Below the pieces are notes generated by a model that was not told where the DNA came from, searched no databases, and saw nothing but the letters and a program-made list of their open reading frames with translations. From contig JBEKUY010000014.1 in assembly GCA_049514555.1 (NCBI GenBank), positions 1-61,153 on the forward strand: DNA of 61,153 nt. The letters run 5' to 3'. Of this stretch, positions 26,443 to 37,000 are shown one piece after another. The translations under genes were made by a program, and so were the position numbers. Within the stretch, counting starts at the first letter, position 1, and each line of letters begins with the position of its first letter. This stretch comes from JBEKUY01 sp049514555 (GTDB lineage: Bacteria; Acidobacteriota; Terriglobia; Acidiferrales; UBA7541).

Positions 26443-28283
26443 GGAGCGCGATGATTCGGAATTTGCTGGCTCTCTTGGTCGCGGCAGCGGCGTCGGGAAC
26501 GGCGTGGAGCGCGCCCCAAAGTTCCGCCGAAGATCGGGATCACACGCTGCAAGCCATGCGGGATGAGATGGCGCGGTCGAAGACACGCCTCGAACTGAAA
26601 TTTCCGGAGACGGACCAGCCCGCGCGCCCGTATTACATCGAATATCGGTTGCTGGACCTGGATGTCAGAACGATCGTCGCCGAATTCGGCGCGCTCGTGT
26701 CGAGCAATACCGGCCGGAACCGCTTCATGAGCGTGGAAGCGCGCGTCGGAGACTACAAGTTCGACAGTTCGAATTTCGTCAGCGACGACAGCTTCCGCGG
26801 CTTCATCGGCTCAACGGGCTCGGTGGGCATCGATCGGGATTACGACTCGCTGCGCCAGGATTTGTGGATCGCCACCGACCAGGCATTCAAAGAGGCGGTC
26901 GAAGCCTACTCGCGCAAGCAGGCCTATCTGAACAGTCTGGCGCGGCCCACCAACATTGATGACTTGTCCAAGGAAGCGCCGGTCGTGCTCGTCGAGCCGC
27001 GCATCGAGCCCGATTGGACCTCACGCAACTGGGAGCAGGAGGCCCGGGACGCCTCCGCCGCCCTGCGCGCGTTTCCCGAGATTCAGAGCTCCCGGGTGAC
27101 CTACTACCTCATTTACGCGACCGAATATCTGATGACCAGCGAAGGGACGGAAATTCGCACCAGCCGCAGCCTTGCTGCCATCGAGGCCGGGCTCGTCACC
27201 CAGGCGGGCGACGGAATGCCCCTCGACCATTTCTACGCCAAGTATGCGGCGCGGCCGGCGGACTTGCCGGGGCCGGACGAAATCAAAAAGGGCTTGAACG
27301 TTTCGGCAACGGAACTGATGGCCATGCGCGCTTCTCTGCCGGCTCAGGACTACACCGGGCCGGTGCTGTTCGAGGCGCGCGCCGCGGGCTCGCTGCTGGC
27401 GCAGGTTCTGGGACCGTCGCTCAATGGCTCGCGGCCCCCCGTGTCTCTGATGCCGGTATACGAACAGATCATGACCTCGATGGGCGGACGAAGCGATTGG
27501 GTAGGCCGCATTGGAGCGAGGGTTCTGCCGCAGAGCGTGACTCTGGTGGATGATCCCGCAGCGAAGGACTTCAAGGGCCAGCCGCTGCTGGGCGGCTACG
27601 AAGTGGACAGCGAGGGAGTGAAAGAGCAGCGCGTCACCCTCGTCGAGAATGGCGTTCTGAAAAACCTGCTGATGTCGCGCCGGCCGGGCCCTGATTTCGA
27701 CCACTCGAACGGCCATGCGCGCGCTGGTTTTCTGAGCGACGCGCAACCCGCCATGAGCAACCTGCTGTTCACCTCGAGCGACACCGTGTCGAAAGAAGAG
27801 TTGAGGAAGCGATTCCTCGACAAGTGCCGCGAAGAAAAGCTGCCGTGGTGCCTGGTCGTGCGCGAGATGGACAACCCGGCGATCGGCCTGTTGCGGCAGG
27901 ACGACTTTTCGGAAATGATCGCGGGGCTGGCTTCCGGGGCGGCGACTGGCGACCGGCTGCCGCTGCTGGTTTATCGGGTGTTTCCGGAGGATGGGCGTGA
28001 AGAGATCGTGCGTGGCGCTCGGGTTGCCGGCCTGAACGTGCGGGCGCTGCGAAACATTGCCGGCATCGGAGACGACCCGGCCGCGTTCACCTACATGGAG
28101 AGCCAGGCGGCAGGATTCACCGGTACGGCCCTGGGGGCTTTCGGCTCCGCTCAAGGAGGCGGCATCCCGGCGACGGTCGTGGCGCCATCGCTCCTGTTCG
28201 ACGAGCTCGAAGTCCGCGGAGCGCGAGGCGAGCCCAAGCGTCTGCCCCTGCTCCCCGCGCCGGAGCTCACTGCACGCAATTAG
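26439..28283 (+). CDS. Exported TldD/TldE-like protein lacking the metal site
   Basis: 614 residues, paralogous to the preceding gene and overlapping it by 4 bp. A signal peptide covers about residues 1-25 (LLALLVAAAASGTAWSA). The C-terminal half keeps the TldD/PmbA layout (GVLKNLLMSRRPGPDF, SNGHARAG, VAPSLLFDELEV). The position equivalent to HExxxH reads SLLAQVLGPSLNG, and the Cys ligand region has no cysteine. This matches the TldD (metal-bearing) plus TldE/PmbA (non-metal) heterodimer logic, so it is probably the structural partner. Secreted versions of both subunits in one operon are distinctive. Confidence 0.8.
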   Translation: MRSAMIRNLLALLVAAAASGTAWSAPQSSAEDRDHTLQAMRDEMARSKTRLELKFPETDQPARPYYIEYRLLDLDVRTIVAEFGALVSSNTGRNRFMSVEARVGDYKFDSSNFVSDDSFRGFIGSTGSVGIDRDYDSLRQDLWIATDQAFKEAVEAYSRKQAYLNSLARPTNIDDLSKEAPVVLVEPRIEPDWTSRNWEQEARDASAALRAFPEIQSSRVTYYLIYATEYLMTSEGTEIRTSRSLAAIEAGLVTQAGDGMPLDHFYAKYAARPADLPGPDEIKKGLNVSATELMAMRASLPAQDYTGPVLFEARAAGSLLAQVLGPSLNGSRPPVSLMPVYEQIMTSMGGRSDWVGRIGARVLPQSVTLVDDPAAKDFKGQPLLGGYEVDSEGVKEQRVTLVENGVLKNLLMSRRPGPDFDHSNGHARAGFLSDAQPAMSNLLFTSSDTVSKEELRKRFLDKCREEKLPWCLVVREMDNPAIGLLRQDDFSEMIAGLASGAATGDRLPLLVYRVFPEDGREEIVRGARVAGLNVRALRNIAGIGDDPAAFTYMESQAAGFTGTALGAFGSAQGGGIPATVVAPSLLFDELEVRGARGEPKRLPLLPAPELTARN

Positions 28284-28377
28284 CAGCCGCGCCGAAATCT
28301 GTTCCCGAGGAGCGCGCGCAAGTTTGGCCTGAAGGCCGGGTTTGAGGACGGCCTTCCCCTGGAATCTTCCGTCATTC

Positions 28378-30852
28378 CTACTGCTTCACGTCCGCGAGAA
28401 GGTCCTCGTTGTCATTGATACTGAAACGGTCGAATGAAGCGGGCACAACCACGTCAAAGGGCGTGACCGCTTGGCTCGCGGTGATGAATCCCAGACGCGT
28501 CACCTTCTGGCCCTGGTGGGCATAAACAGCGACGATATCCTTCCATGTGTCCGGCACCCCTGAGCGCGCGAGTTGCCCACTGAATTTGATCTTTCCGTCG
28601 GGCGCTGGCTCCGTCACGTAGCTGAACCCATAGGTCGGAATGCCAGTGCCATAGACGTACTGGCTGAAGAACCAACCCATTTTGTGATTGCCGTCGAGGT
28701 CCATGGCGCGGGTCATGTGCTTTTCGACGATAGCCTTGAAGTCCTCGGTCGAAGCGGGCTTGTTGTCGAAGCTCTTGCAGTAGTCCTGCATCAAGTCCTT
28801 GAACAAATGGTCGGGGTCGGGGTTGCGCGAATCGTAAAGCATCATGCGCAACATGTATAAGACGTACGCACCCTTGGAATAAATGAGGTTTTGATAGGAA
28901 CTGCCGTCGGTTTCGGAAGATCCGATGCGCTCGCCCAACCAGATCGGACCGAGGGAATCAATCTTATGGGAATATCTATCGCCGACCTCCAGGTGCTCTT
29001 TCTCCTTGCGCAAACGGACCAGGGCTTCCTTCCAACTCTGGCGATACTGCACGTAGAGGATCCCGGAAAACTCGGCAAATCCTTCGGAGAGCCACTGGTC
29101 GTGATAGCTCTTCCAGCCCACGCGGTGGCCCCACCACTGATGGGAGCTTTCGTGTGCGCGGAAGGCATCGGTGTATTCCACTTGCTGTCTAACTCCGAGT
29201 GCATTTAACTGCGTGGGATCGAGAAACGTAAACCACCCAAGATAGAGGAGACCCGGCCAGCCCTGGCCGTAGCTGCCAATGATATTGGTCACGGCGAGCT
29301 GCTTGTAAGGATAGGGGCCGTAAAAGGCCTGGAAGACCCGCAAGGCGTTCCCGGTTTCGACTCCCACTGTCTTGGCAAGAGCCGCTGCGGACAAGTTCCC
29401 AATGGCGGCGGTTCTTACGGATCGGGGGGAACCAGGGCTAATCGAACCATTCCAAAGGTCGTCGAGTGGGTTATCGAAGACGCGCTGAATGGCCACGAGA
29501 AGGTCGTCCGGCTGGCGGTTGGCATACACCTGGATGTCAATATCGCCGACCTTCTCCGCATAGAGCTTGTAGTCGCCATAGGCGAAACCGGCAGCCGCTA
29601 GGGGAATGTCACTTTTCCAGGAAGTCACAATGGCATTGTTATCCGTGGCCTCGCTGACCTTATGTCCGGTGGCCACCAACGAGAACTTCTTGGGGCTGTG
29701 AAAAGTCATCTCGAAATTCGAGCGGAATGCAAAGTCGCCCGTGCCCGTGCGAGACCTCGCCATCGCCGGATACCAGCCGGTGCTTTCGCAGAAGTAGTTC
29801 CCTTCTCCAACTTTGCGGATGGCGCGCTTGCCCGCGTAATGGAATTCGAGCTTCTGGGCCGCACCGGTTTCGGTCGGAGACGCAAGGACGACGACGATGT
29901 AGTCGCCATAAGACTGGTATCGGTCTTTCTTCTCTTGCGCCTGGTAGAATTCGAGGGCATGACCCTGCGCATCCTTGACCGAATCTACACGCAGATTCGA
30001 GTCCAGGTCGAAGAGCAGAACTCGCTCGCCGGAGAAGCGCGGTTGGACGCTGGCGCGTGCGGTGGCGCTCAGCTCTGCGCCGGCAGTCACCGCGGCATCA
30101 ATCTGGTAGCCCGGAACCAGGTAGTCCAACCGCGCGCCGGGGTCCGCATAAGCTTGGCGTGGATCACGCCCGTTGGCCGGGAAGCTCATCCAAGTATCGA
30201 AGATTCTCACCGGCGTGATTTGCACCCAGCGCCCGACGGAGATCTCCTCCTGCTCCATGGCGTCATCGAAGACTTCGACCCAGTCCTTCTCCTTGGTGTG
30301 GAGATCCGCCAGAAAATAGCTGATGCGCTTGTGATCTCCCGAAAGGACCGACTTGAAGAGCCGGGGAAGTTGTGCAGCGCCGAGGTTCTCGCGTTCCTGC
30401 TGGCGTTTGGCGTACAGATCGTCTCCCGCCCCTCCACCCGTCCACTTCACCTGCTTGCCCACTTCATCCAGAAAGCCGTCAGTGAAGCTGAACGTAGCCT
30501 CCGTGAACGTCATGTCTAGTTTGTCTTGCTTTGTGAACAAACGGAGCTGCTGTGCCTCGATTGGATTGGGAGGCTCTGCCCGCAAACGGCCTTCCCCGCG
30601 AAACACGGCGCCGAAGACAACGCCGTTCGCCGGCTGGGCAAACTGGATCGTGCCGCTCTTGAGCGTGATGTGAATGCGGTCACGGACAATCTCCACATTC
30701 TCAGTGGTCGCTGATTTTGTGGGGTCCATCGCAGGAGATTGCAGCGCGTTCCACACCGCCGTCGCATCAGCCGGCGCGCCAGCCGTCTGCGCGTAAAGCG
30801 CAGGAACCGCCACGACGAAGACACACAAACACATGACCTGGACATATCTCAT
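28378..30852 (-). CDS. Exported M1-family aminopeptidase-like metallopeptidase
   Basis: 824 residues from the ATG at 30852, with AAGGAG nine bases upstream and an immediate signal peptide (VMCLCVFVVAVPALYAQ). A longer open frame to 31053 is rejected. The catalytic zinc motif is HESSHQWWGH (H567, E568, H571) with the third ligand E590 in WLSEGFAEF, the M1 arrangement. The exopeptidase GxMEN motif is not seen; instead SYGQGWPGLLYLG occupies that region, so free N-terminus recognition may differ. An N-terminal beta-rich domain of ~300 residues precedes the catalytic domain. It is convergent with the exported TldD/TldE pair, suggesting but not proving joint periplasmic peptide turnover. Confidence 0.85.
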   Translation of the reverse strand: MRYVQVMCLCVFVVAVPALYAQTAGAPADATAVWNALQSPAMDPTKSATTENVEIVRDRIHITLKSGTIQFAQPANGVVFGAVFRGEGRLRAEPPNPIEAQQLRLFTKQDKLDMTFTEATFSFTDGFLDEVGKQVKWTGGGAGDDLYAKRQQERENLGAAQLPRLFKSVLSGDHKRISYFLADLHTKEKDWVEVFDDAMEQEEISVGRWVQITPVRIFDTWMSFPANGRDPRQAYADPGARLDYLVPGYQIDAAVTAGAELSATARASVQPRFSGERVLLFDLDSNLRVDSVKDAQGHALEFYQAQEKKDRYQSYGDYIVVVLASPTETGAAQKLEFHYAGKRAIRKVGEGNYFCESTGWYPAMARSRTGTGDFAFRSNFEMTFHSPKKFSLVATGHKVSEATDNNAIVTSWKSDIPLAAAGFAYGDYKLYAEKVGDIDIQVYANRQPDDLLVAIQRVFDNPLDDLWNGSISPGSPRSVRTAAIGNLSAAALAKTVGVETGNALRVFQAFYGPYPYKQLAVTNIIGSYGQGWPGLLYLGWFTFLDPTQLNALGVRQQVEYTDAFRAHESSHQWWGHRVGWKSYHDQWLSEGFAEFSGILYVQYRQSWKEALVRLRKEKEHLEVGDRYSHKIDSLGPIWLGERIGSSETDGSSYQNLIYSKGAYVLYMLRMMLYDSRNPDPDHLFKDLMQDYCKSFDNKPASTEDFKAIVEKHMTRAMDLDGNHKMGWFFSQYVYGTGIPTYGFSYVTEPAPDGKIKFSGQLARSGVPDTWKDIVAVYAHQGQKVTRLGFITASQAVTPFDVVVPASFDRFSINDNEDLLADVKQ

Positions 30853-31065
30853 GGCTGAAGCTCCTTGTGCGCCACACGGTACTCTCCGGGCACTTATCGC
30901 GCAAGGCCTTGTCTCCCTTGGGGTTCCTGGCTCGAGAAGGGGAAAAGCGCCAAGACGAACAGGCCTGCCAGCACCGTCCCAACTGTTCTTGCCGATGTCT
31001 CCATGGACATCAGCCGCGGCCATCCGCTCCTTGTTTCCGGGCTGGAACGGCACTAGGCTATCCCC

Positions 31066-32493
31066 GTGAATTGGGCCATCGCTGCACGCGGGGAAAGGCA
31101 GGAGAAGAAGCGCGCGGCGCTTTTGTCGGTGGTGTCAGCGGCGGTATTGGTCTCGCTGAAAGTATTCCTGGCACTGACCACCGGAAGCCTCGGCGTGCTT
31201 TCGGAGGCGCTGCACTCGGGCCTCGACCTGATCGCCGCCGTGATCACGAGCCTCTCCATCCGGGTTGCCGACGAGCCGGCGGATGAGAATCATCCCTACG
31301 GGCACGGAAAGTTTGAGAATTTCTCCGCCTTCGTCGAAACCGGACTGCTGCTCCTGACGGCGCTCTACATTATCTGGGAAGCATTCCAGCGGTTGCTTTT
31401 CCACGGCGTGCACCTTCACCCTGGTCTCGGCGCCTTGGCCATCCTGCTGGTCGGGCTGGGGATCGACCTGACGCGCGCTCGAGCGCTCCAGCGCGTCGCG
31501 CGCAAGTATCGCAGCGAGGCGCTCGAAGCGGACGCGCTGCATTTCTCAACCGACGTATGGAGCACAACGGTGGTGATTGCCGGCATCGCGGCGGTCTGGG
31601 CGGGCGAGCGTTGGGGCGCGCCCTGGATGCGCTACGCGGACCCGTTGGCGGCGCTCGTGGTGGCTGGGTTCATCATCTGGGTTGGAGGCCGGCTCGGGCG
31701 AAGGACGATCGACGCTCTTGTGGACACCGCCCCCGTGGGCGTACAGCGGCGCATCACCGCGGCGGTTCAAGGCATCGACGGCGTGTTGCGCGCGGATCGG
31801 GTGCGGGTGAGGCGCGCGGGGAACCGCCACTTTGTGGACGTCACCATCAGCCTGGCGCGGACCGCGAGCCTCGAGCAGGCTCACGCCTTGAGTGACGCCG
31901 TCGAGCGCCGCGTCGCTGAGATCGTGCCTGCCGACGTCATGGTGCACATGGAGCCGCGGGCCCCCACCGGCGAGCATCTCTTCGAGGCCATCCGCGCGGC
32001 GGCGCAGCGCCGAGGACTCGAGATTCACGACCTCTGGGCGCAGCAGATGGACAGCCGGCTACTCGTCGATCTGCACCTCGAGGTGGACGAGCGGTTGAGC
32101 CTGCGCGAGGCGCACCGGCATGCCAATGAGCTCGAGGCAGAAATCCGCAGCCTGGCCGAGCTCGGCGCCGAAGTGAATATTCATATCGAGCCGCAGGGCA
32201 AGCGGATTCCGGCGATGGAAGGTGCAAACAGGGAGATGGAACTGCTTTCCCACGCCGTGCAGGAGTTCATCAACGGTTTACCGGCGGAGCCTCGCGAGCT
32301 CGTGGATTGTCACGACGTTCGTGTGCGTGAGGTCGAACACCGCGTCGTGGTCTCCTGCCATTGCGCCATGGACGGAAGTCTGCCGATTACCCGGGTGCAT
32401 GACGTGATGGCATCGCTGGAAGATCGCGTCAAAGAGAAGTTCCCGCGGGTTTCACGCCTCACCATTCATCCCGAGCCCGTGGAAGAGCGCTAG
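31066..32493 (+). CDS. Cation diffusion facilitator (CDF) transporter with extended C-terminus
   Basis: 475 residues from a GTG start, against about 300 for typical CDF proteins. Residues about 15-205 are the six-helix transporter with HSGLD (H50, D54) and HFSTD (H159, D163), the two HxxxD metal sites seen in Zn/Cd-selective members, and the loop HPYGHGKFE. Residues about 210-290 form the usual cytoplasmic dimerisation domain. Two more domains of the same type follow (about 300-370, with LVDLHLEVDERLSLREAHRH, and about 390-470, with VVSCHCAMDGSLPI). Such triplication suggests extra metal sensing or oligomer contacts. The physiological ion is likely zinc, iron or manganese; it cannot be fixed from sequence alone. 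Confidence 0.88.
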   Translation: MNWAIAARGERQEKKRAALLSVVSAAVLVSLKVFLALTTGSLGVLSEALHSGLDLIAAVITSLSIRVADEPADENHPYGHGKFENFSAFVETGLLLLTALYIIWEAFQRLLFHGVHLHPGLGALAILLVGLGIDLTRARALQRVARKYRSEALEADALHFSTDVWSTTVVIAGIAAVWAGERWGAPWMRYADPLAALVVAGFIIWVGGRLGRRTIDALVDTAPVGVQRRITAAVQGIDGVLRADRVRVRRAGNRHFVDVTISLARTASLEQAHALSDAVERRVAEIVPADVMVHMEPRAPTGEHLFEAIRAAAQRRGLEIHDLWAQQMDSRLLVDLHLEVDERLSLREAHRHANELEAEIRSLAELGAEVNIHIEPQGKRIPAMEGANREMELLSHAVQEFINGLPAEPRELVDCHDVRVREVEHRVVVSCHCAMDGSLPITRVHDVMASLEDRVKEKFPRVSRLTIHPEPVEER

Positions 32494-32512
32494 GAAAGGA
32501 AGAGCTGAGCAT

Positions 32513-33967
32513 TCAGCGGCGATAGCGGGCCAGCGGTCGGGCATAAGGATACCGGACGGCGAACAACTGGGCCCCCAAGGCCATGAGCATGGGAAAACAA
32601 ATCACGGTGTAGCGCGGCTCGGTCGTTTCGAGTGTGGTGAGGAAGACCGTGCGCACAAGAAGGAACAGCACGATCAAGATAACGGCAGCGCCAACCTTGC
32701 CGCGATGCTTCGCCCCGGCGCCCCACAGGCGCCACGCGCCAAACAGACCCAGGGCAACATAGAAGATGTTCAAGAAAAGGAAGCCTGCGGTGACGGTTTG
32801 GTCCGTGCGATCCTCATCCCACTGCTTGGCAAGAGGAAAGACGTTTCCGGAAAATGGCAGAAGCTCGATGCGCGGCGTGAACCACATGGTCGCGACGCGG
32901 CCGAGAGGCACCCCAATATAGGTGCGGAGAGGATGCCGGGCGGCGCGTTCGCGGGCAATTTCCGCGAAGCCATCGTCCTCCTCCTTGGTGAGGCTAAGCG
33001 TTTCGTTGTAGTTGTTGAGCAGGGCGGCCACGTGCGCTCGTTCCTCGGGCGAATCAAAGGCGGACGGCGAAACATCCTCGATGGGAATGGGCTCGCCGTC
33101 GACCCTCCAGGTCACAAGGTAGACGTCCCGAAAGCGCACCAGCCACGTTTTCTCCCAGGCCATGAAGCCATACGGAACGACTTCGCCGGGCAGTTGCGAG
33201 TAGCGTGGCGTGAGCGGCTGGAGTTCGTGGAGCGAGCCCCAATTGCGGCCCGCCCACGGCGCCAGCGGCAGAAGAATCGCGGCGCTCAGCAGGGCTATGC
33301 AGCCGAGGATGCGAACTGGACTCTTCCTCCAAAAGAATACCAGGACGGCTATGGCCACGAAACCAAGAAGCAGAGTTTCGGGCCGGAACAGCGTACCCAT
33401 GCCGATGAGCAGGCCCCCCAACAACCAGCGAAAAGTGCCCGGATTCGACGAACCGTCCTCATTCCACCGGCGCACGAGGATGACTCCTGGGACCAGGGCG
33501 CACAGCGCCGCGGTCGTGAAAAAGGCCGCCCAGATCTCCGTGAGCGGCACGGCCACGTAGTTGGCCAGGAAGGGACAGGTCGCCGCGAGCCACAGCGCGG
33601 CGCTCGACACGCGCGAACGTTGTGTCTCCGGCGCCAAGCTGGAAGCGAGAAGCGCGGCCAAGACGCAAGTGAGCAGGTCCATGGCCGCTTGCGCCAGCAT
33701 GACCAGGGGCCGTGCCGCCTCGCCGGCGTGCCCCGTCAGCCAATAGATGAACGCGAGAAAGGCGGGGTAACCGGGCATGCGTATGTCCACGGGGATCAGC
33801 CGGCCGTCCACCCACAGGCCGTAGGTGCCGTGCCGCAGCCAGTTCATGGCGATGTTCTCGTAGATGGGCGTGTCGCCTGAGCTCGCCGGATAGCGCAGCA
33901 GGAAGAAAAGCCGGAGCGCGAGTCCGGCGAGCAAAGCGCATAGGAGATGCCAGCGAAAGCTCCTCAT
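32513..33967 (-). CDS. Membrane glycosyltransferase of the PMT/ArnT (GT39/GT83) type
   Basis: 484 residues from the ATG at 33967. Helix 1 (about 7-26) is followed by a periplasmic loop SGDTPIYENIAMNWL, whose Asp is placed like the catalytic acidic residue of GT-C fold enzymes. RMPGYPAFLAFIYWL and about ten further hydrophobic segments follow. Members move a sugar from a polyprenyl phosphate donor onto lipid, glycan or protein. It is divergent from the GH18-deacetylase-GT2 fusion with 91 bp between starts, so a shared envelope or exopolysaccharide role is plausible. The acceptor cannot be told. Confidence 0.75.
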   Translation of the reverse strand: MRSFRWHLLCALLAGLALRLFFLLRYPASSGDTPIYENIAMNWLRHGTYGLWVDGRLIPVDIRMPGYPAFLAFIYWLTGHAGEAARPLVMLAQAAMDLLTCVLAALLASSLAPETQRSRVSSAALWLAATCPFLANYVAVPLTEIWAAFFTTAALCALVPGVILVRRWNEDGSSNPGTFRWLLGGLLIGMGTLFRPETLLLGFVAIAVLVFFWRKSPVRILGCIALLSAAILLPLAPWAGRNWGSLHELQPLTPRYSQLPGEVVPYGFMAWEKTWLVRFRDVYLVTWRVDGEPIPIEDVSPSAFDSPEERAHVAALLNNYNETLSLTKEEDDGFAEIARERAARHPLRTYIGVPLGRVATMWFTPRIELLPFSGNVFPLAKQWDEDRTDQTVTAGFLFLNIFYVALGLFGAWRLWGAGAKHRGKVGAAVILIVLFLLVRTVFLTTLETTEPRYTVICFPMLMALGAQLFAVRYPYARPLARYRR

Positions 33968-34058
33968 GGGTAGGTCGGATTCTACACGAAGAAAGCGCAA
34001 TTCACTCGCGCAGAAGGATTGACACCCACGCCCGCTACCAGTAGCTTGAAGGGAAACA

Positions 34059-37000
34059 ATGAAGGAACGCAGCCCCATTTTCTTCGACGCGGAGCGGCGC
34101 CGATGGCGTCGGACCCGGCTCGTGCTTGAGATCAGCGGGGTGGTGCTGACCCTGCTCCTCGCCTATTTTTTCTTCAACATGCTGATCAGCGTTGAGCTGC
34201 CCGGCACCCTGCTGCCGGACCTGCGGCCGACGTATCACGCTGTGCCCGCACGCCCGCGGGCGCATCCGGTCACCGTTCGGAGCGCCCCGAAGGCTCGTCT
34301 GGCAAGGATCGGAAAGGTCCCGGAAACATACGATCCAACCCGGGCGGCCTTCTATGTGAGTTGGGACCCGACGAGCCTGGCCTCTCTCAAGCATCACTAT
34401 AAGGACCTGGACGTCTTGATGCCGGAACAGCTTCACGCGGTCACTTCGGACGGCGCGCTCACGGTCGTGGATTACGAGAAGGGTCAGCGAAAACTTCAGG
34501 TGACGCCCCAGTCGGCCGTGGCCATCCTGGAAACCGACAAACTCCACAGGTGGCTAAATGCCATAAGGACCGCCAACGAGAAGGGCCTCCCCGCAATGCG
34601 GGGCCTCGTGAACAATTACGACGGCACCACCTGGCGTATCCAGGAGTTGGCCGAGGCGCTCGCAAGCTCGCCGGCGCGGAAGCGCCTGGCGGATGGCTTG
34701 GTGGATTTTGCTCTGCTTGCGCATGAGGAAGGCATCGTGGTGGATTTCGAGGAAGTGCCTGAGTCGAGCCAGAAGCACTTCCGGGAGTTCGCCGCCGAGT
34801 TGGGGAAACGGATGCGCGCAAAGGGCCTGAAGCTGTCGATCGCGCTGCCGGCGCGCGACGAGATCTACGACTACGCTTATTTTGCGGCCCAATGCGACTC
34901 CATCATCGTGATGAACTACGACCAGCACTGGCAAACCTCGCCTCCCGGGCCCATTGCAGCCCAGGACTGGTTCGTGGAGAACATCAACCAGCTCGTGCGC
35001 CAGGTGCCCCCGTCCAAGGTGATCATGGGGATTGCGAATTACGCCTACGATTGGCACGAATCCTCAAAGAAGCCGAGGGAACCGGCAGAATCAATGAGCG
35101 TGCAGGATGCGCTCCTGCGGGCCAAGGAATCGGAGGCGCAGGTCGAGTTCGATTCCGATTCGCTCAATCCTCATTATTCCTACTATGACGAGCACAATGT
35201 GGTGCACCAGGTCTGGTTGCTCGATGCGGTGACTGCATACAACGAGCTGCGTGCCAGCGAACGGGCCGGTGTGCAGGGGACGGCGCTGTGGCGGCTGGGC
35301 TGGACCGACTCTTCACTCTGGCCGATCTGGGACACCCTCCATCCCGACGATGCCACCCGGGCGAAAATCGAAGACGTGCCACCGGGGCCGGACCTGATTC
35401 TGGAAGGGGATGGAGACATCTGGCGGATCGCGGACACGCCGAAGAACGGCCGGCGAACGTTCCAGTACGATCCTGTGTCGAACCTCATCGTCCAGGAGAA
35501 CTACACGGCGCTCCCGCTTTCCTGGGACATCGATCAGCTGGGGGCCGTGCCCAAGGAAATCGCCCTCAGCTTTGACGACGGTCCCGATCCCCGCTGGACG
35601 CCGAGGATCCTCGACGTCCTGCGCAACAAGAAGGCCCCAGCCACGTTTTTCGTGATCGGAGAAGAGGCCAACCGGTTTACGTCGCTGCTGCGACGCGAGT
35701 ACGCGGAGGGCCATGAGATCGGCAACCACACCTATACGCATCAGCGGTTCGACAACATGCCACACGGGGCCTTGCGTATCGAACTCAACCTGACGCAGCG
35801 GTTTTTCGAGAGCGCGCTCGGCGTGAAGAGCATCCTGTTCCGGCCGCCCTATGGTATCGACCACCAACCTGAGTATGCGGAAGAGATCGAGGACCTTCCG
35901 ATCCCGCAGGAGATGGGCTACATCCTCATCGGTGCGCGGATCGACCCGCACGACTGGCAGCAAACTCCGGGTTTGCAGGTGACGGCCAGTGAGATCGTCG
36001 CCGGCGTCCTGGAGCAGGCGGCCAAGGGGAATATTGTCCTACTGCACGACGGCGGAGGAGACCGCGCGAATACCGTGGCCGCGCTGCCGCAGATCATCGA
36101 TGAGCTGCGCAACCACGGCTATCAGCTCGTCCTGGTGTCCGATCTCATCGGAAAAACACGCGCCGACGTCATGATGCCGCTTTCGCCGAACGAACGCCTG
36201 GTGGCCCGCGCCGACGGTTTTATCTTCGGGCTCTACCACTGGTTGCGGGTTGGCATGGGAACGGTCTTCCTGATCGGGATTATTCTGGTCAGCGGCCGCG
36301 CGTTGGTCATCGGGCTGCTCGCGCTGGTCGAAAAGCTTCGCCCAGACCACGCCGCTCTTTCCGACCCCGTCCCGTCGGTGAGCATCCTGGTCCCCGCGTA
36401 CAACGAGGAACACGTCATCTTGGAGACGGTCCGTGCGGCGCTGGCCTCGGACTATCCGGACCTCCGTGTGATCGTCGTGGACGACGGCTCGGCCGACCTC
36501 ACCGGGCAGATCCTCGATCGCCACTTCGGAAGCTACCCGCGCGTGAAAATCATCCACCAGGAGAATCGCGGAAAGTCGGCCGCGCTGAACCGCGCGCTGG
36601 CCGAGGCCACCTCGGACGTCGTGGTAACGATCGACGCTGACACGGAAGTCGAGCCGGATGCAGTCCGCAAATTCGCTCGCCACTTCTCCGATCCCACCGT
36701 CGGAGCCGTGGCCGGAAATGTGAAAGTTGGCAACCGGTCGCGTTGGCTGACCCGCTGGCAGGCCCTTGAATACATCACCAGCCAAAACTTGGAAAAGCGC
36801 GCCTTTGACCTGCTGAACTGCATTACCGTGGTTCCCGGCGCCCTCGGAGCGTGGCGCCGCGATACCGTCCAGGCGCTCGGTGGATTCACCATGGATACGG
36901 TGGCCGAAGATGCGGACCTGACGATTGCCATCCGGCGTTCCGGCTTCCGCATCGGCTACGACGAAGAGGCCGTGGCCTGGACCGAAGCGCCGGAGACGCT

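Noticed and set aside
24556..26586. 676-codon minus-strand frame opposite the TldD-like gene
   Set aside because: Antisense shadow in GC-rich DNA; Arg/His/Gly-rich product without motifs, whereas the plus strand encodes a complete metallopeptidase.
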